From Pantoea sp. Ap-967 (GTDB lineage Bacteria > Pseudomonadota > Gammaproteobacteria > Pseudomonadales > Pseudomonadaceae), in contig NZ_VWXK01000013.1 in the NCBI RefSeq assembly GCF_011752565.1, positions 62,001 to 126,000 of the forward strand: 64,000 nucleotides of DNA, written 5' to 3'. This document shows positions 27,948-36,293 of this stretch, in pieces (positions within the stretch are counted from its first letter, which is position 1; every line of letters starts with the position of its first letter). A model generated the notes under the pieces. That model was not told where the DNA came from and made no database searches. It saw only the letters and a program-made list of their open reading frames with translations. A program made the translations under genes and the position numbers.

Positions 27948-28034
27948 TTACAGGGCCTTCGCTCGACCTTGCGCAGCTTTGATCATGGATTGGCCTACCA
28001 GCCAATCCACATAGCGCGGGCCTGGTGCTGTCAT
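27948..28034 (-). CDS. possible 28-residue leader or small protein
   Basis: ATG preceded by a full GGAGGT ribosome-binding site, reading MTAPGPRYVDWLVG and ending GRAKAL before TAA. It lies in the control region between the regulator gene and the GMC operon, transcribed toward the latter. No family recognised; the strong ribosome-binding site is the main reason to list it. It may be a leader peptide, a remnant, or chance. Confidence 0.35.
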   Translation of the reverse strand: MTAPGPRYVDWLVGQSMIKAAQGRAKAL

Positions 28035-28159
28035 CACTACCTCCATCAAAAATCTGACGCGTCAACCATGCGCTGATGCCCATCCGGTGAAATCATTCTG
28101 AAAATCGCGAATAAACAGCCCTCCGGGAGCGTCTACAGCAGGGACTCGGAAAAATTCGC

Positions 28160-28173
28160 GGTAATCGTTATCA
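28160..28173. promoter_or_regulatory. LacI-type operator, site 9 (autoregulatory)
   Basis: GGTAATCGTTATCA, a weaker copy 58 bp upstream of the LacI-family gene; suggests that the regulator limits its own synthesis. Confidence 0.65.
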
Positions 28174-28231
28174 TAGGATGATCCGCAGTGGGTCTTTTGC
28201 ACCACGCTGAGATCACTGAAGAGAGGTTGAT

Positions 28232-29263
28232 GTGTCTACAACAATGAAAGCACCTGGCCGCGTGAAGGTCACTGACGTTGCGAAAGCGGCAGGCGTCTCG
28301 GTGGCGACCGTATCCCGCAGCTTCAATCTGCCCACTCATGTACGTGACGACGTCCGGGAAAAGGTTCTCTCGATCGCAGCCAAGCTGGGCTACAGCCCGA
28401 ACCCAGCGGCGAAGGCGCTGCGCCTTCAAAAGACCAACATGATTGGCGCGATCATCCCGACGCTCGATCACGCGATCTATGCGACGATGGTTAAGAGCTT
28501 TCAAGACAAGCTCGCAGAGTACGGTTATGTGGTTTACGTCTTGAGCTGTGGCTTCGACGCCGGCTCCATTTTCGAGAAGGTCAAGCTCCTGGTCGAACGC
28601 GGGGTTGAAGGGCTGCTCATCGTAGGTGAGGTTGCCGACCCGGCACTGAAAAAGTACCTGCAGGAGTATCGGATGCCTGTCATCTGTACCTACTCCTACC
28701 TGAAGGACAAAGAATTCCCGTTCATCGGCTTTGATAACTACCAAGCGACGCAGCAGCTGGTTGAGTACCTACTCGGCCTAGGACATCGAAATTTTGCGAT
28801 GCTTACTGGGCCAATGAAGGGCAACGATCGCCAGCAAGCCCGCTACCAGGCCTTTATCGACACGTTGAGTGACTACAAGGAGAAATGTGAGCACTTTAAG
28901 TATGAAAGCGAAGGCGGCTACACGATTGAGTTTGGAGAGCGCACCCTTCGCCGTATTCGTCTAGAACACCCTGAGGTCACGGCTGTGATTTGCAACAGCG
29001 ACGTTATTGCGTTCGGTGTTCTTTCGGCGTGTAAGAAGCTTCAGCTCAACGTACCTAAGGACGTCTCGGTTGTGGGCTACGACAATCTGGAGTTCGCTGA
29101 GTACCTTGAACCTCCACTCACGACACTGGCAATCCCAGCAGGTGAAATGGGTGTGCGTAGCGCGGAGAGTCTCATCTCCAACCTGAAGCACGGAACGGAA
29201 ATCAAACCGATCCTACTCGGCACCCAGCTCATGATTCGCCAGTCCAGCCATTCAGTTGATTGA
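28232..29263 (+). CDS. LacI-family transcriptional regulator
   Basis: 343 residues. Helix-turn-helix VTDVAKAAGVSVATVSRS (about 13-30), hinge region around GYSPNPAAKALR, then a ribose-binding-protein-like effector domain (MIGAIIPTLDHAIYA, GYDNLEFAEYLEPPL, TTLAIPAGEMG). GTG start five bases after AGAGG. It is the only LacI-family gene in the window, has its own operator copy, and lies near the middle of 17 matching palindromes, so it is the prime candidate for their DNA-binding protein. The effector domain belongs to the GntR/IdnR-like branch that senses sugars or sugar acids; this is inference. Confidence 0.92.
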   Translation: MSTTMKAPGRVKVTDVAKAAGVSVATVSRSFNLPTHVRDDVREKVLSIAAKLGYSPNPAAKALRLQKTNMIGAIIPTLDHAIYATMVKSFQDKLAEYGYVVYVLSCGFDAGSIFEKVKLLVERGVEGLLIVGEVADPALKKYLQEYRMPVICTYSYLKDKEFPFIGFDNYQATQQLVEYLLGLGHRNFAMLTGPMKGNDRQQARYQAFIDTLSDYKEKCEHFKYESEGGYTIEFGERTLRRIRLEHPEVTAVICNSDVIAFGVLSACKKLQLNVPKDVSVVGYDNLEFAEYLEPPLTTLAIPAGEMGVRSAESLISNLKHGTEIKPILLGTQLMIRQSSHSVD

Positions 29264-29281
29264 GTTTCTCCTCTGCACTAT

Positions 29282-29311
29282 GCCCCTAAGCCTACGTTCA
29301 GGCCATGGGGC
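29282..29311 (+). terminator. weak hairpin after lacI-type gene
   Basis: GCCCC...GCCT / AGGC...GGGGC imperfect stem about 18 bp after the regulator stop; no T run, so only a tentative terminator. Confidence 0.4.
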
Positions 29312-29473
29312 TAGTAAGCATCGCGATTCGGCAGTCGCACTCCTCAATCGCCGGGCGCCCTCCCCTTGTATTCTGCTCTTCCCTGCATAAGTCCTTTGCA
29401 ACCCCGGCATTTTCCACTCTGGCTTTACTCCTCATAGTCATCGTGCAAACCGTGACCAAATGAGGATGTACCC

Positions 29474-30412
29474 ATGAACCTCCCCGCCATTACCGGTGCA
29501 GTACACGCCATCGACCAATCATCGGATGCGCAGTTCTACGAATACAGCAAGGCTGCCAACCCAATTGGCGCCGGCCTGACACCCAAAATCCCCTACAGCC
29601 TCTTCCCTGAAGCTCTTTATGACTCAGGGCCTTCAAGGCTTGTCCCGCTTGATCTCAGCGCAAAGCTTAAGTGCACAGCCCCAGCCACTGGCCCTGGGCT
29701 TTGTGCCAACTTCATCAGGCTCAATGCTGAGGACTCCATGGATCTGCAGCCAAACGCGACATCCCAAGTCATGTATGTGATCGATGGCTCGGGGGAACTT
29801 AGCTACGGAGAGACAAGGCTGAGCTGGGACAAAGGCTGCTTCATTGCGCTACCCGGGCTTGAAATCACACACCTTACCGCAAAGACAGACTCTCGCCTTT
29901 ACTACGTGCATGACGAGCCACTCCTGCAATATTTGGGCGTGAAAATCAGCGCCGATCGATTTCGCCCCACGCTGTACCCTGCCAATGTCGCCCAGCAGAA
30001 ACTTCGCGAGGCCGCAGATGATCCCAGGGCAGGTGACCGGAGCCGCATCAGCATCTTGCTAGGAAATCGTAATTTTGAGCAGACCCGAACAGTGACCCAT
30101 GTGCTTTGGGCCATGTACGGCATCGTGCCTCCCGGAGCAATTCAGAAACCTCATCGCCATCAGTCCATTGCACTGGACTTCATCGTCGACTGCCCAGAAG
30201 GATGCTACACCTTGGTCGGTACGCAACTCGACGACTCAGGCCAGATCAAGAACCCGAGGAGAGTGGATTGGTCACCAGGGCTCGCATTCGTCACACCGCC
30301 AGGCTATTGGCATGCACACTACAACGAATCGGAAGCCGAAGCCTTCCTCATCCCTATACAAGACGCAGGGCTGCAAACCTACCTCCGCTCACTCGACATC
30401 CGGTTTACCTAA
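29474..30412 (+). CDS. double-cupin protein, gentisate dioxygenase-like
   Basis: 312 residues with two cupin halves (about 95-150 and 215-300). The second half carries KPHRHQSIALDFIV and GYWHAHYN, plausible metal ligands; the first has a degenerate motif (SQVMYVIDGSGELSYG). This arrangement is that of bicupin oxygenases such as gentisate 1,2-dioxygenase, but similarity looks distant. The gene lies 210 bp after the LacI-family gene on the same strand and has no LacI-type palindrome immediately before it. Preceded by GAGGATGTACCC. Confidence 0.75.
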   Translation: MNLPAITGAVHAIDQSSDAQFYEYSKAANPIGAGLTPKIPYSLFPEALYDSGPSRLVPLDLSAKLKCTAPATGPGLCANFIRLNAEDSMDLQPNATSQVMYVIDGSGELSYGETRLSWDKGCFIALPGLEITHLTAKTDSRLYYVHDEPLLQYLGVKISADRFRPTLYPANVAQQKLREAADDPRAGDRSRISILLGNRNFEQTRTVTHVLWAMYGIVPPGAIQKPHRHQSIALDFIVDCPEGCYTLVGTQLDDSGQIKNPRRVDWSPGLAFVTPPGYWHAHYNESEAEAFLIPIQDAGLQTYLRSLDIRFT

Positions 30413-30425
30413 GGACGCCAAATCG

Positions 30426-31313
30426 CTATGGAGTACAAATGTGCTCCATAGTGAAATCAATAAATGATCGAACCTTTGTCGAGACAATTTTCTTAGGTGG
30501 ATAGATGAACCACAGAGCTGTTGCTCCCTTCGCAGGGTTACATTTCCATTGAGGCAGGCAATCTTGAAGCTCACCGCAATTGAGCGCCTCTTCTACCAGC
30601 CATACCGGAAGAAATGCGATGCCCATTCCATGTCGAGCAGCAACCAACTGCCCTTCCAGATCATCAATCTGGATGCGGCGCACATGCACATGCCGGAATA
30701 TGTCACTACCACGCGACCAAGCCAGCTCAATTTGCCCCAGCTTGTCTCCAATGATTTCCAACTCGTCGAGCTCGCGAGGATGCAGTAACCCTTTCTGCAA
30801 GTAGCTTGGTGATGCGCAAGCCACCCATCGCTCATCAGCAATCCTTCGCGCCTTGAGAGAGGAGTCGTCCAAGCGCCCTGCTCTCACAGCAAGATCTGCT
30901 CCGGCGTCGATGAGGTTGAATTCAGCATCGACGCAAGTGAGATGAACCCTCACCTCCGGATGCCGGGCCATGAAAGCGCCGAGCAGAGGAATGAGGTAAC
31001 GCCTGGAAAAGGCAGAGGGGGCAATCAAGTGCAGATGCCCACGCGGATGCTGATTCAGAGCCGAGGCTGCTGCTTTCGCACGTCCAAGCCCGTCAAGCAC
31101 CTGGATAGCATGCTCAAGGAACGTCCTCCCACCCTCCGTGAGCGCTAGAGACCGTGTAGTGCGATTAAAAAGCGCGATACCGAGATCAGCCTCCAGGTCT
31201 CTCACTGACCTGGAGACCGTAGAAGCTTTAACATCAAGCTTCTCAGCCGCCCTCGAGAAATTGCCAAGGTGGGCAGCCTCAACGAATGCGGACAGAGCAG
31301 CAAAGTAATCCAA
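30426..31313 (-). CDS. LysR-family regulator (TTG start)
   Basis: 295 residues; helix-turn-helix NFSRAAEKLDVKASTVSRSV (about 18-37). The start codon is TTG, eight bases after a strong GGAGG; there is no ATG in frame near the beginning, so TTG is well supported. It lies 36 bp downstream of an MFS gene on the same strand. Convergent with the bicupin gene. It is of the DmlR/AaeR-like LysR type. Confidence 0.88.
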   Translation of the reverse strand: MDYFAALSAFVEAAHLGNFSRAAEKLDVKASTVSRSVRDLEADLGIALFNRTTRSLALTEGGRTFLEHAIQVLDGLGRAKAAASALNQHPRGHLHLIAPSAFSRRYLIPLLGAFMARHPEVRVHLTCVDAEFNLIDAGADLAVRAGRLDDSSLKARRIADERWVACASPSYLQKGLLHPRELDELEIIGDKLGQIELAWSRGSDIFRHVHVRRIQIDDLEGQLVAARHGMGIAFLPVWLVEEALNCGELQDCLPQWKCNPAKGATALWFIYPPKKIVSTKVRSFIDFTMEHICTP

Positions 31314-31349
31314 GAATTGCGCCTCCAGAGCATGATGAGATGGCTTGCG

Positions 31350-32576
31350 TTAGTCCCTCACAACCTCACCGCAAGGCAGCCTTGGGGTCGGCAAAGACGC
31401 CTTGAATCGTTGCATTCTGACCTTTTGGAAGTGACTCCCCATTAGAAGGATGAATGCAACGAAGGGGATGACCATAGAGAGCTTCAATCCGAACGACTCG
31501 GAAAGGAAACCAATCACTGGCGGAGCCAAAAGGAAACCCGTGTAGCCCAACGTCCCGTTCATAGCCAGCCCAAGACCTGGAGCCCCGGGGTATGCCTTGC
31601 TCGCCTGACTGTAGAGCAACGGTGTCATATTGGAGAGCCCTACTCCAACCAGGATGAACCCTGCGATGGAGGTTGCCGGCAGCGGGAAGATAACTGCCAA
31701 TGCGACGCCCGCGGCACCAATGCCGCCCGAAACAGCCAGGACGGTATTGGCTCCCAACTTTCGGATCAACACATCCCCGCCAAGCCGCCCGATAGCCATA
31801 GCGAAGCTGAAGGCACCGAAAGCAAAAGCCGCAATGTTCGCAGAGGTGTGACTCACATCAGTGAGATAGAGGGAGCTCCAATCAATCACCGTGCGTTCGA
31901 TAAACAGCGCCAAGAACGTCAGGCTTGCGATACAGATCAATGCTCGATTTGGCCAGGCAAAGCTCTTCGCCTTCGTCACTGGCTGGCAATCATCTCCAAC
32001 TTTGACGCAAGGTCTCAGATCGCCCAGCCAAAATGCTGCAAACAATGCAACGGTAGCGGTGGCAGCAGCCGAGATGATCAGACATTGAAGTAAACCCAAT
32101 GTATTCGAGAGCAGGGTCGCAACCGCGGAAGCTCCTGCAAGCCCCCCGATACTGAAAACAGCGTGAAACGAGGACATCAACGATCGCCCTTTTCTCGCCT
32201 CAATCAGAGAACCATGGGTATTCATCGCAACATCTAGGATGCTATTTGCGACACCCAGTACGAAAATAGCAGCAGCAAGCGACCAAGCAGAGCTCGCAAG
32301 CCCGCAGAGAGGGAGCACCGCCGACACTAAGCCCGCCCCCAACAGAAGGGATTTACGGCTGCCAATGCGTGTTACTAGCGCACCAGCCAAGCACATCATC
32401 AGCATCGTGCCTGCAGCAAATGCACTAAGGGCGATTCCGAGCTCCGAATCACTTAGGCGCAAAGCCTGCTTCATACCAGGGATATTGGTCGCCCAAATGG
32501 CGAGCACGGCACCATTTGTGAAAAATACGGCGGATGTGGCCACGCGCGCGCGACCCAGGATTTTTTGTTCAGACAC
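31350..32576 (-). CDS. MFS transporter, YbjJ-type
   Basis: 408 residues, twelve-helix major facilitator. GTG start after AGAGG. Sequence blocks IWATNIPGMKQALRLSDSEL, SFHAVFSIGG and GLGLAMNGTLGYTGFL place it with the E. coli YbjJ-like inner-membrane carriers, a group related to sugar/fucose permeases. Two further members of the same type lie at 33.7-34.9 and 38.8-40.0 kb, the last being the closest. A perfect LacI-type operator is located in the upstream region, 334 bp before the start. Confidence 0.87.
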   Translation of the reverse strand: MSEQKILGRARVATSAVFFTNGAVLAIWATNIPGMKQALRLSDSELGIALSAFAAGTMLMMCLAGALVTRIGSRKSLLLGAGLVSAVLPLCGLASSAWSLAAAIFVLGVANSILDVAMNTHGSLIEARKGRSLMSSFHAVFSIGGLAGASAVATLLSNTLGLLQCLIISAAATATVALFAAFWLGDLRPCVKVGDDCQPVTKAKSFAWPNRALICIASLTFLALFIERTVIDWSSLYLTDVSHTSANIAAFAFGAFSFAMAIGRLGGDVLIRKLGANTVLAVSGGIGAAGVALAVIFPLPATSIAGFILVGVGLSNMTPLLYSQASKAYPGAPGLGLAMNGTLGYTGFLLAPPVIGFLSESFGLKLSMVIPFVAFILLMGSHFQKVRMQRFKASLPTPRLPCGEVVRD

Positions 32577-32909
32577 GTCTACCTCTCACAACTTCAAGCA
32601 TAGCCACAAGCCAGACAAAGCGTCAGGCACGGCAAAGCACGACGATCAGGCTCCTTGGAAAAGGTAACACTCAATCATCACAGCAGAATTAGCAGGAAAT
32701 GTTCCACACCGAAGCCAACCTCTCGTTAAAGCGGATGGATGGTGCTATGAAGGGCAGACAAGCATTCAAGGCATTAGGCACTGTGTTTCCCCGCGTAGCG
32801 ATTTGTTATTGGTTCTGGGGTTCATGCCAGCGAGGGCATGCAGGGTGCTTTACGTAAGGGCCAGAAGAGATGGATCTCCTAGCATTCCGATTCACTAGCT
32901 TGTGGCCGG
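32577..32909. other. intergenic upstream of the MFS gene, no gene seen
   Basis: 333 bp between a LacI-type operator and the MFS start. I see no convincing open frame or hairpin with T tract; it is presumably a long leader. Confidence 0.4.
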
Positions 32910-32923
32910 TGTAATCGTTTACA
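32910..32923. promoter_or_regulatory. LacI-type operator, site 10 (exact consensus)
   Basis: TGTAATCGTTTACA between the cupin and MFS genes. Confidence 0.83.
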
Positions 32924-33070
32924 GCATGACAGCAAAATTAGCAGAAGCTCCCTACGCCGTCGACATTTTTTTACAGCGCTCGGTAAGAAGCTCAGCTGAG
33001 TCCACAGTCACAGGGGAAGGGTTGGCGCCTGCGAGACAGGCGCCAGGAAGAAAGCCAAGCCGCACAAGGC

Positions 33071-33613
33071 CTAACGATGCTTCTCAAACACTGGAATAAA
33101 TGGATCTGCCAAGGGAGGGCCGAATGCAGTCGTTTTCTCGATATCGAGCACGTTCTTCGGGCGAGGGAATGGCTCTGGATCAGGTTGACCAGGATGCTTC
33201 TCGATACCAATGTCGCGGAAAAATACCTCCAGCCCGTTGGGCTGAATGAACCACAGCCAGTGCAACTCCTCATCGCTGTCGTTGATGAACATATGCCTGC
33301 GGTTTTTGCCGACAAAAATTGTCACGCCAGGCTCAACGACATGCTCAATCCCATCAATCCTTGCCTTACCTTTCCCGCGGATGAAATGCAGCACCTCATC
33401 ATGAACCGGATGGTAATGCTCCCGGACATAGCTTGATGGTGGTAGCGTTTGGGTTCCTAGACTGAAAGGGCTTTGGATATCCAGCTCTTCTGGATCAATG
33501 CGGACTGAGATGAAGCCATTGGCCGGGACAGGCTGCCAGTAATCCTTACCATCATCTGGCCCCAGCACCAGGATGTCCCCGAGGTCTTCGTTACCTTTCA
33601 CCACTTTGCTCAT
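33071..33613 (-). CDS. cupin-domain protein
   Basis: 180 residues, paralogue of the cupin at 16.5-17.1 kb: YWQPVPANGFISV, PPSSYVREHYHPVHDEVLHF and ELHWLWFIQPNGLEVFFRD have direct counterparts there. Metal ligands are expected at HYHP and the later KNRRHMF segment. It starts ATG after GAGGGAG, and a LacI-type operator of the TCC variant lies 63 bp upstream. Monocistronic or followed weakly by the MFS gene. Two divergent copies in one regulon suggest action on two related intermediates, or one acting as an isomerase. Confidence 0.82.
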   Translation of the reverse strand: MSKVVKGNEDLGDILVLGPDDGKDYWQPVPANGFISVRIDPEELDIQSPFSLGTQTLPPSSYVREHYHPVHDEVLHFIRGKGKARIDGIEHVVEPGVTIFVGKNRRHMFINDSDEELHWLWFIQPNGLEVFFRDIGIEKHPGQPDPEPFPRPKNVLDIEKTTAFGPPLADPFIPVFEKHR

Positions 33614-33675
33614 GCAGCGCTCCCTCTACGATTGGAGATGGCGTCGACACATGCCAGCAGTGCCGACCCCCAGAA

Positions 33676-33689
33676 TGTAATCCTTTACA
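33676..33689. promoter_or_regulatory. LacI-type operator, site 11 (TCC variant)
   Basis: TGTAATCCTTTACA; differs from consensus only at the central G. Upstream of the cupin gene. Confidence 0.75.
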
Positions 33690-33726
33690 TAGACGTTTTG
33701 CAAAGCGAAAGGTTTACTCTGTCGAC

Positions 33727-34878
33727 CTAGGCTCTGACGAATCGACCCGACATTGCGACCAGGAGTAACCCGATAGCCACGACAGCCAACGAGACCCCGA
33801 GCGAACTTGCATGCGCAATGAACCCTATGAAAGCAGGCCCGACAAGAACGCCGGCGTATCCCACAGTCGTCATGGCCGGGATAGCAACAGCTTTGGGCAT
33901 GGACTTTTGGTCAGCAACTGCAGAAAACAGTACCGGCACGATGTTTGCGCATCCCAGGCCAATCAGGCTGTACCCCATCAATGAAACCATCCATTCGGTC
34001 GTGGCAAGGGAGATGACTAAACCCAGAGCGGCAATTGCCCCACCCAGGCCTACGACCAGCTTGCGCCCTACCTGGGCCACAATTCGATCTCCTAAGAGGC
34101 GCCCGACTGTCATTGCCGTAGCAAACGTGGCGTAGGCGAGCCCGCTTAGCTCAGTCTGCAGATTTTGCTGGGTAATCAGGTACAACCCGCTCCAGTCCAG
34201 CATTGCCCCCTCTGCAAGAAAAACGATGAAGCACAACGCACCAAGGAAGAGCACTTCTCCTTTTGGTATAGCAAAAAGCGGAGCCCGCTTTCGCTCGCCG
34301 ATAGTCAGCAGCCCGGCGGAGCTTCGGTACAGCACCAAAAGGCTTAAGCCATCCACGATCAGAACCGCATGTAGCGGCGTAACCGACAACTTCAGGAGAG
34401 CCGTCATAGTCAACGCACCCATGATACCGCCCAGACTGAACAGCCCATGAAAACTGGACATGATCGGCTTGGAACTCTGGGCGTTTACCTCCACCGCCTG
34501 GACGTTCATCGCGCAGTCGAGAGACCCCATCCCTACCCCAAAGACGATAAGAGCGGGAAGTAAAAGCTCAAGCTTACTGAGCGTCGCCAGGAGTGGCAGC
34601 ATCCCCAAAAGCACGAACGTCCCCGCAAGGATGATTCGACGGCAGCCCCATCTGGATACAAGCGCACCAGCAACTGGCATTGCAATGATGGAACCTATAC
34701 CCAAACCGAGCAGCAAAATGCCCAGAATCCCTTCATCGAGGCCTGCCCGTTCCTTGATTAAAGGCACCAGCGGTGCCCATGAGGCCAGGCAAAAACCTGC
34801 AATGAAGAAAACGAGTCGCGTGGAAACAACCTCTTTCGGCGTGCCCGCGAAAGAGACAGAAGAAGTGGTGTCTAGCAT
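33727..34878 (-). CDS. MFS transporter, YbjJ-type
   Basis: 383 residues from the ATG of MLDTTSSVSFAGTPK. Longer readings are possible but would run through the operator and an N-terminal extension foreign to the family. SWAPLVPLIKERAGLDEG, SSFHGLFSLGG and VGYAGVLVGPAFIGF are family blocks shared with the other two YbjJ-type carriers. Twelve predicted helices. LacI-type operator 70 bp upstream, and a small gene divergently placed on the other strand. Confidence 0.85.
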   Translation of the reverse strand: MLDTTSSVSFAGTPKEVVSTRLVFFIAGFCLASWAPLVPLIKERAGLDEGILGILLLGLGIGSIIAMPVAGALVSRWGCRRIILAGTFVLLGMLPLLATLSKLELLLPALIVFGVGMGSLDCAMNVQAVEVNAQSSKPIMSSFHGLFSLGGIMGALTMTALLKLSVTPLHAVLIVDGLSLLVLYRSSAGLLTIGERKRAPLFAIPKGEVLFLGALCFIVFLAEGAMLDWSGLYLITQQNLQTELSGLAYATFATAMTVGRLLGDRIVAQVGRKLVVGLGGAIAALGLVISLATTEWMVSLMGYSLIGLGCANIVPVLFSAVADQKSMPKAVAIPAMTTVGYAGVLVGPAFIGFIAHASSLGVSLAVVAIGLLLVAMSGRFVRA

Positions 34879-34947
34879 TAAAAACCAAAGTGTCGATAGG
34901 ATCAGAGGACATGGCCAGAAACTGGCAAAGGATTTGCTTACAGAAAA

Positions 34948-34961
34948 TGTAATCCTTTTCA
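34948..34961. promoter_or_regulatory. LacI-type operator, site 12 (TCC variant)
   Basis: TGTAATCCTTTTCA, 12 of 14; serves the divergent region between the MFS gene and the small plus-strand gene. Confidence 0.65.
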
Positions 34962-34984
34962 TGATAGACGCTTTGGAGGCTCCC

Positions 34985-35161
34985 ATGCACGTGCTTTCTT
35001 CCCTGGCAGGTTCACGCTTCACGGACGCTCAGCCCGCGCAAACCGTGCGTAGCGCGGAATCTACATACCCTCAAGCGCAAGATATGCCATTGATGCGCTT
35101 ACTCAAAACCTGGTGCCAGCCTGGGCCGCAAGCTCCGGCTAGAACGCGTAAAGGCGAGTAG
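34985..35161 (+). CDS. small protein, 58 residues, unknown function
   Basis: Complete small expression unit: LacI-type operator at 34948, GGAGG at 34975-34979, ATG five bases later, an open frame beginning MHVLSSLAGSRFTDAQP and ending ARTRKGE, then a hairpin with a T tract starting 20 bp after the stop. The product is rich in Gln, Pro and Arg with no transmembrane segment or recognisable domain. It is divergent from the MFS gene. No family recognised; it could be a regulatory small protein, or a translated leader of an sRNA. Confidence 0.5.
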   Translation: MHVLSSLAGSRFTDAQPAQTVRSAESTYPQAQDMPLMRLLKTWCQPGPQAPARTRKGE

Positions 35162-35181
35162 TTAAGAAACACAGTCAACAG

Positions 35182-35209
35182 ACAGAGGGCGCATTCGCCC
35201 TCTGTTTTT
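35182..35209 (+). terminator. Rho-independent terminator, plus strand
   Basis: ACAGAGGGCG, loop CATT, CGCCCTCTGT, then TTTT. The T run is on the plus strand, so it ends the small gene; it may also stop lrgB transcription from the other side. Confidence 0.82.
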
Positions 35210-35217
35210 GGTAGCAA

Positions 35218-35919
35218 CTAAATCGCAGCCAGGGCAAGCGGCAAGAATATCGCTGTTCCTACCCCCATAAGACTCATCGCGAGCGCAGCATAGGCGCCAT
35301 GCTCCTGTCCCTCTTCCAGGGCTCTTGAAGTCCCCACGGCATGAGCCGTCAACCCCAGCGCCATACCCATAGCAGCCGGATGCGTCACTCGACACATACG
35401 CAACAGCGAGGGGCCGAACACTGCACCCAAGATTCCGGTCAGCAGGACAAACACTGCTGCTAGTGCAGCGATGCCACCAGCCTGATTGGCTACAAGCATC
35501 GCAATTGGAGACGTCACCGACTTCGGCGCAAGTGTCATCAGCAACTGATGGTCGATCCCCATCAACCCACCCAAGAGAAGCGTGGATGCAGACGCCACGA
35601 TGCCACCCAGTACGACTGTAATCACAATCGGCCAGAGCAAGCGCCGAATACGCGAAAGGTTCTGGTAGAGCGGCACCGCGAGCGCGACGGTAGCCGGCCC
35701 CAATAGTAGATTCAGGATACTGACGCCTTTGAGGTATTCGTCGTACGAAATACCTGCAAAAGTGAGCACTGCAATGACCACCGCCGCACTGACCAGTACC
35801 GGCTGCAGGATGACAATTCCACTCACCTTGCTCAGGTGCAACGCAGCCTGAAACGCTATCAATGTCAGCGCAAGATGAAAAAGTGGGTGCCCCACTACAG
35901 GCTCCAGAAACGTACTCAT
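35218..35919 (-). CDS. LrgB/CidB-family membrane protein
   Basis: 233 residues, six or seven hydrophobic helices; family features include LAPKSVTSPIAM and GLTAHAVGTSRALE. Overlaps the LrgA-type gene by 4 bp. LrgAB pairs were first seen as holin-like regulators of autolysis, but bacterial pairs have been shown to carry pyruvate and the plant fusion PLGG1 carries glycolate and glycerate. Inside this catabolic regulon a small-acid transporter is the better reading. Confidence 0.88.
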   Translation of the reverse strand: MSTFLEPVVGHPLFHLALTLIAFQAALHLSKVSGIVILQPVLVSAAVVIAVLTFAGISYDEYLKGVSILNLLLGPATVALAVPLYQNLSRIRRLLWPIVITVVLGGIVASASTLLLGGLMGIDHQLLMTLAPKSVTSPIAMLVANQAGGIAALAAVFVLLTGILGAVFGPSLLRMCRVTHPAAMGMALGLTAHAVGTSRALEEGQEHGAYAALAMSLMGVGTAIFLPLALAAI

Positions 35920-36275
35920 TGGCCACCTCGCTGACTACGTTTGACCAGCGCCTGCATCAGCAGCCCGGCAAAAATCATGGTTGGGACTAGCGAAACACAC
36001 AGAACGACCAGCAGCGCCCAACCCATTGGTTGTATCACTGAGTACCACGCCATGACGCCCACTGCCGCGGGAACCAGCAACAGCGGCATGCACCGTAGTA
36101 GCCAGCCTGCCGCCTGCTCAACGGACGAACTCAATTCTCCTCGCACACACAGGAATACCAGCAGTAACACGAGGCCAACGATTGGCCCAGGAACTGGCTT
36201 CAGAATGGATGAGCTAATCAAAGAGCCCATCAGCTGAAAAATCACCAGCTCCGTTAAACCTCTCAAAACCTGCAT
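35916..36275 (-). CDS. LrgA/CidA-family membrane protein
   Basis: 119 residues, four hydrophobic helices, with LIFQLMGSLISSSILKPVPGPIVGL typical features shortened here as KPVPGPIVGLVLL. Partner of the LrgB-type protein encoded next. It follows the EamA-type transporter gene by 18 bp, making a three-gene transport operon behind one LacI-type operator. Confidence 0.87.
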   Translation of the reverse strand: MQVLRGLTELVIFQLMGSLISSSILKPVPGPIVGLVLLLVFLCVRGELSSSVEQAAGWLLRCMPLLLVPAAVGVMAWYSVIQPMGWALLVVLCVSLVPTMIFAGLLMQALVKRSQRGGQ

Positions 36276-36293
36276 TTCAATCTCCCCTACTCA

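Noticed and set aside
33023..33045. GGCGCCTG/CAGGCGCC hairpin after the cupin gene
   Set aside because: Perfect stem but no T tract on either strand; could be a terminator, left out as a feature for lack of support.
32926..33099. 58-codon plus-strand frame right after operator 10
   Set aside because: Similar length to the small gene at 35.0 kb and a short VRS.AEST likeness, but no ribosome-binding site and it overlaps the end of the cupin gene; probably chance.
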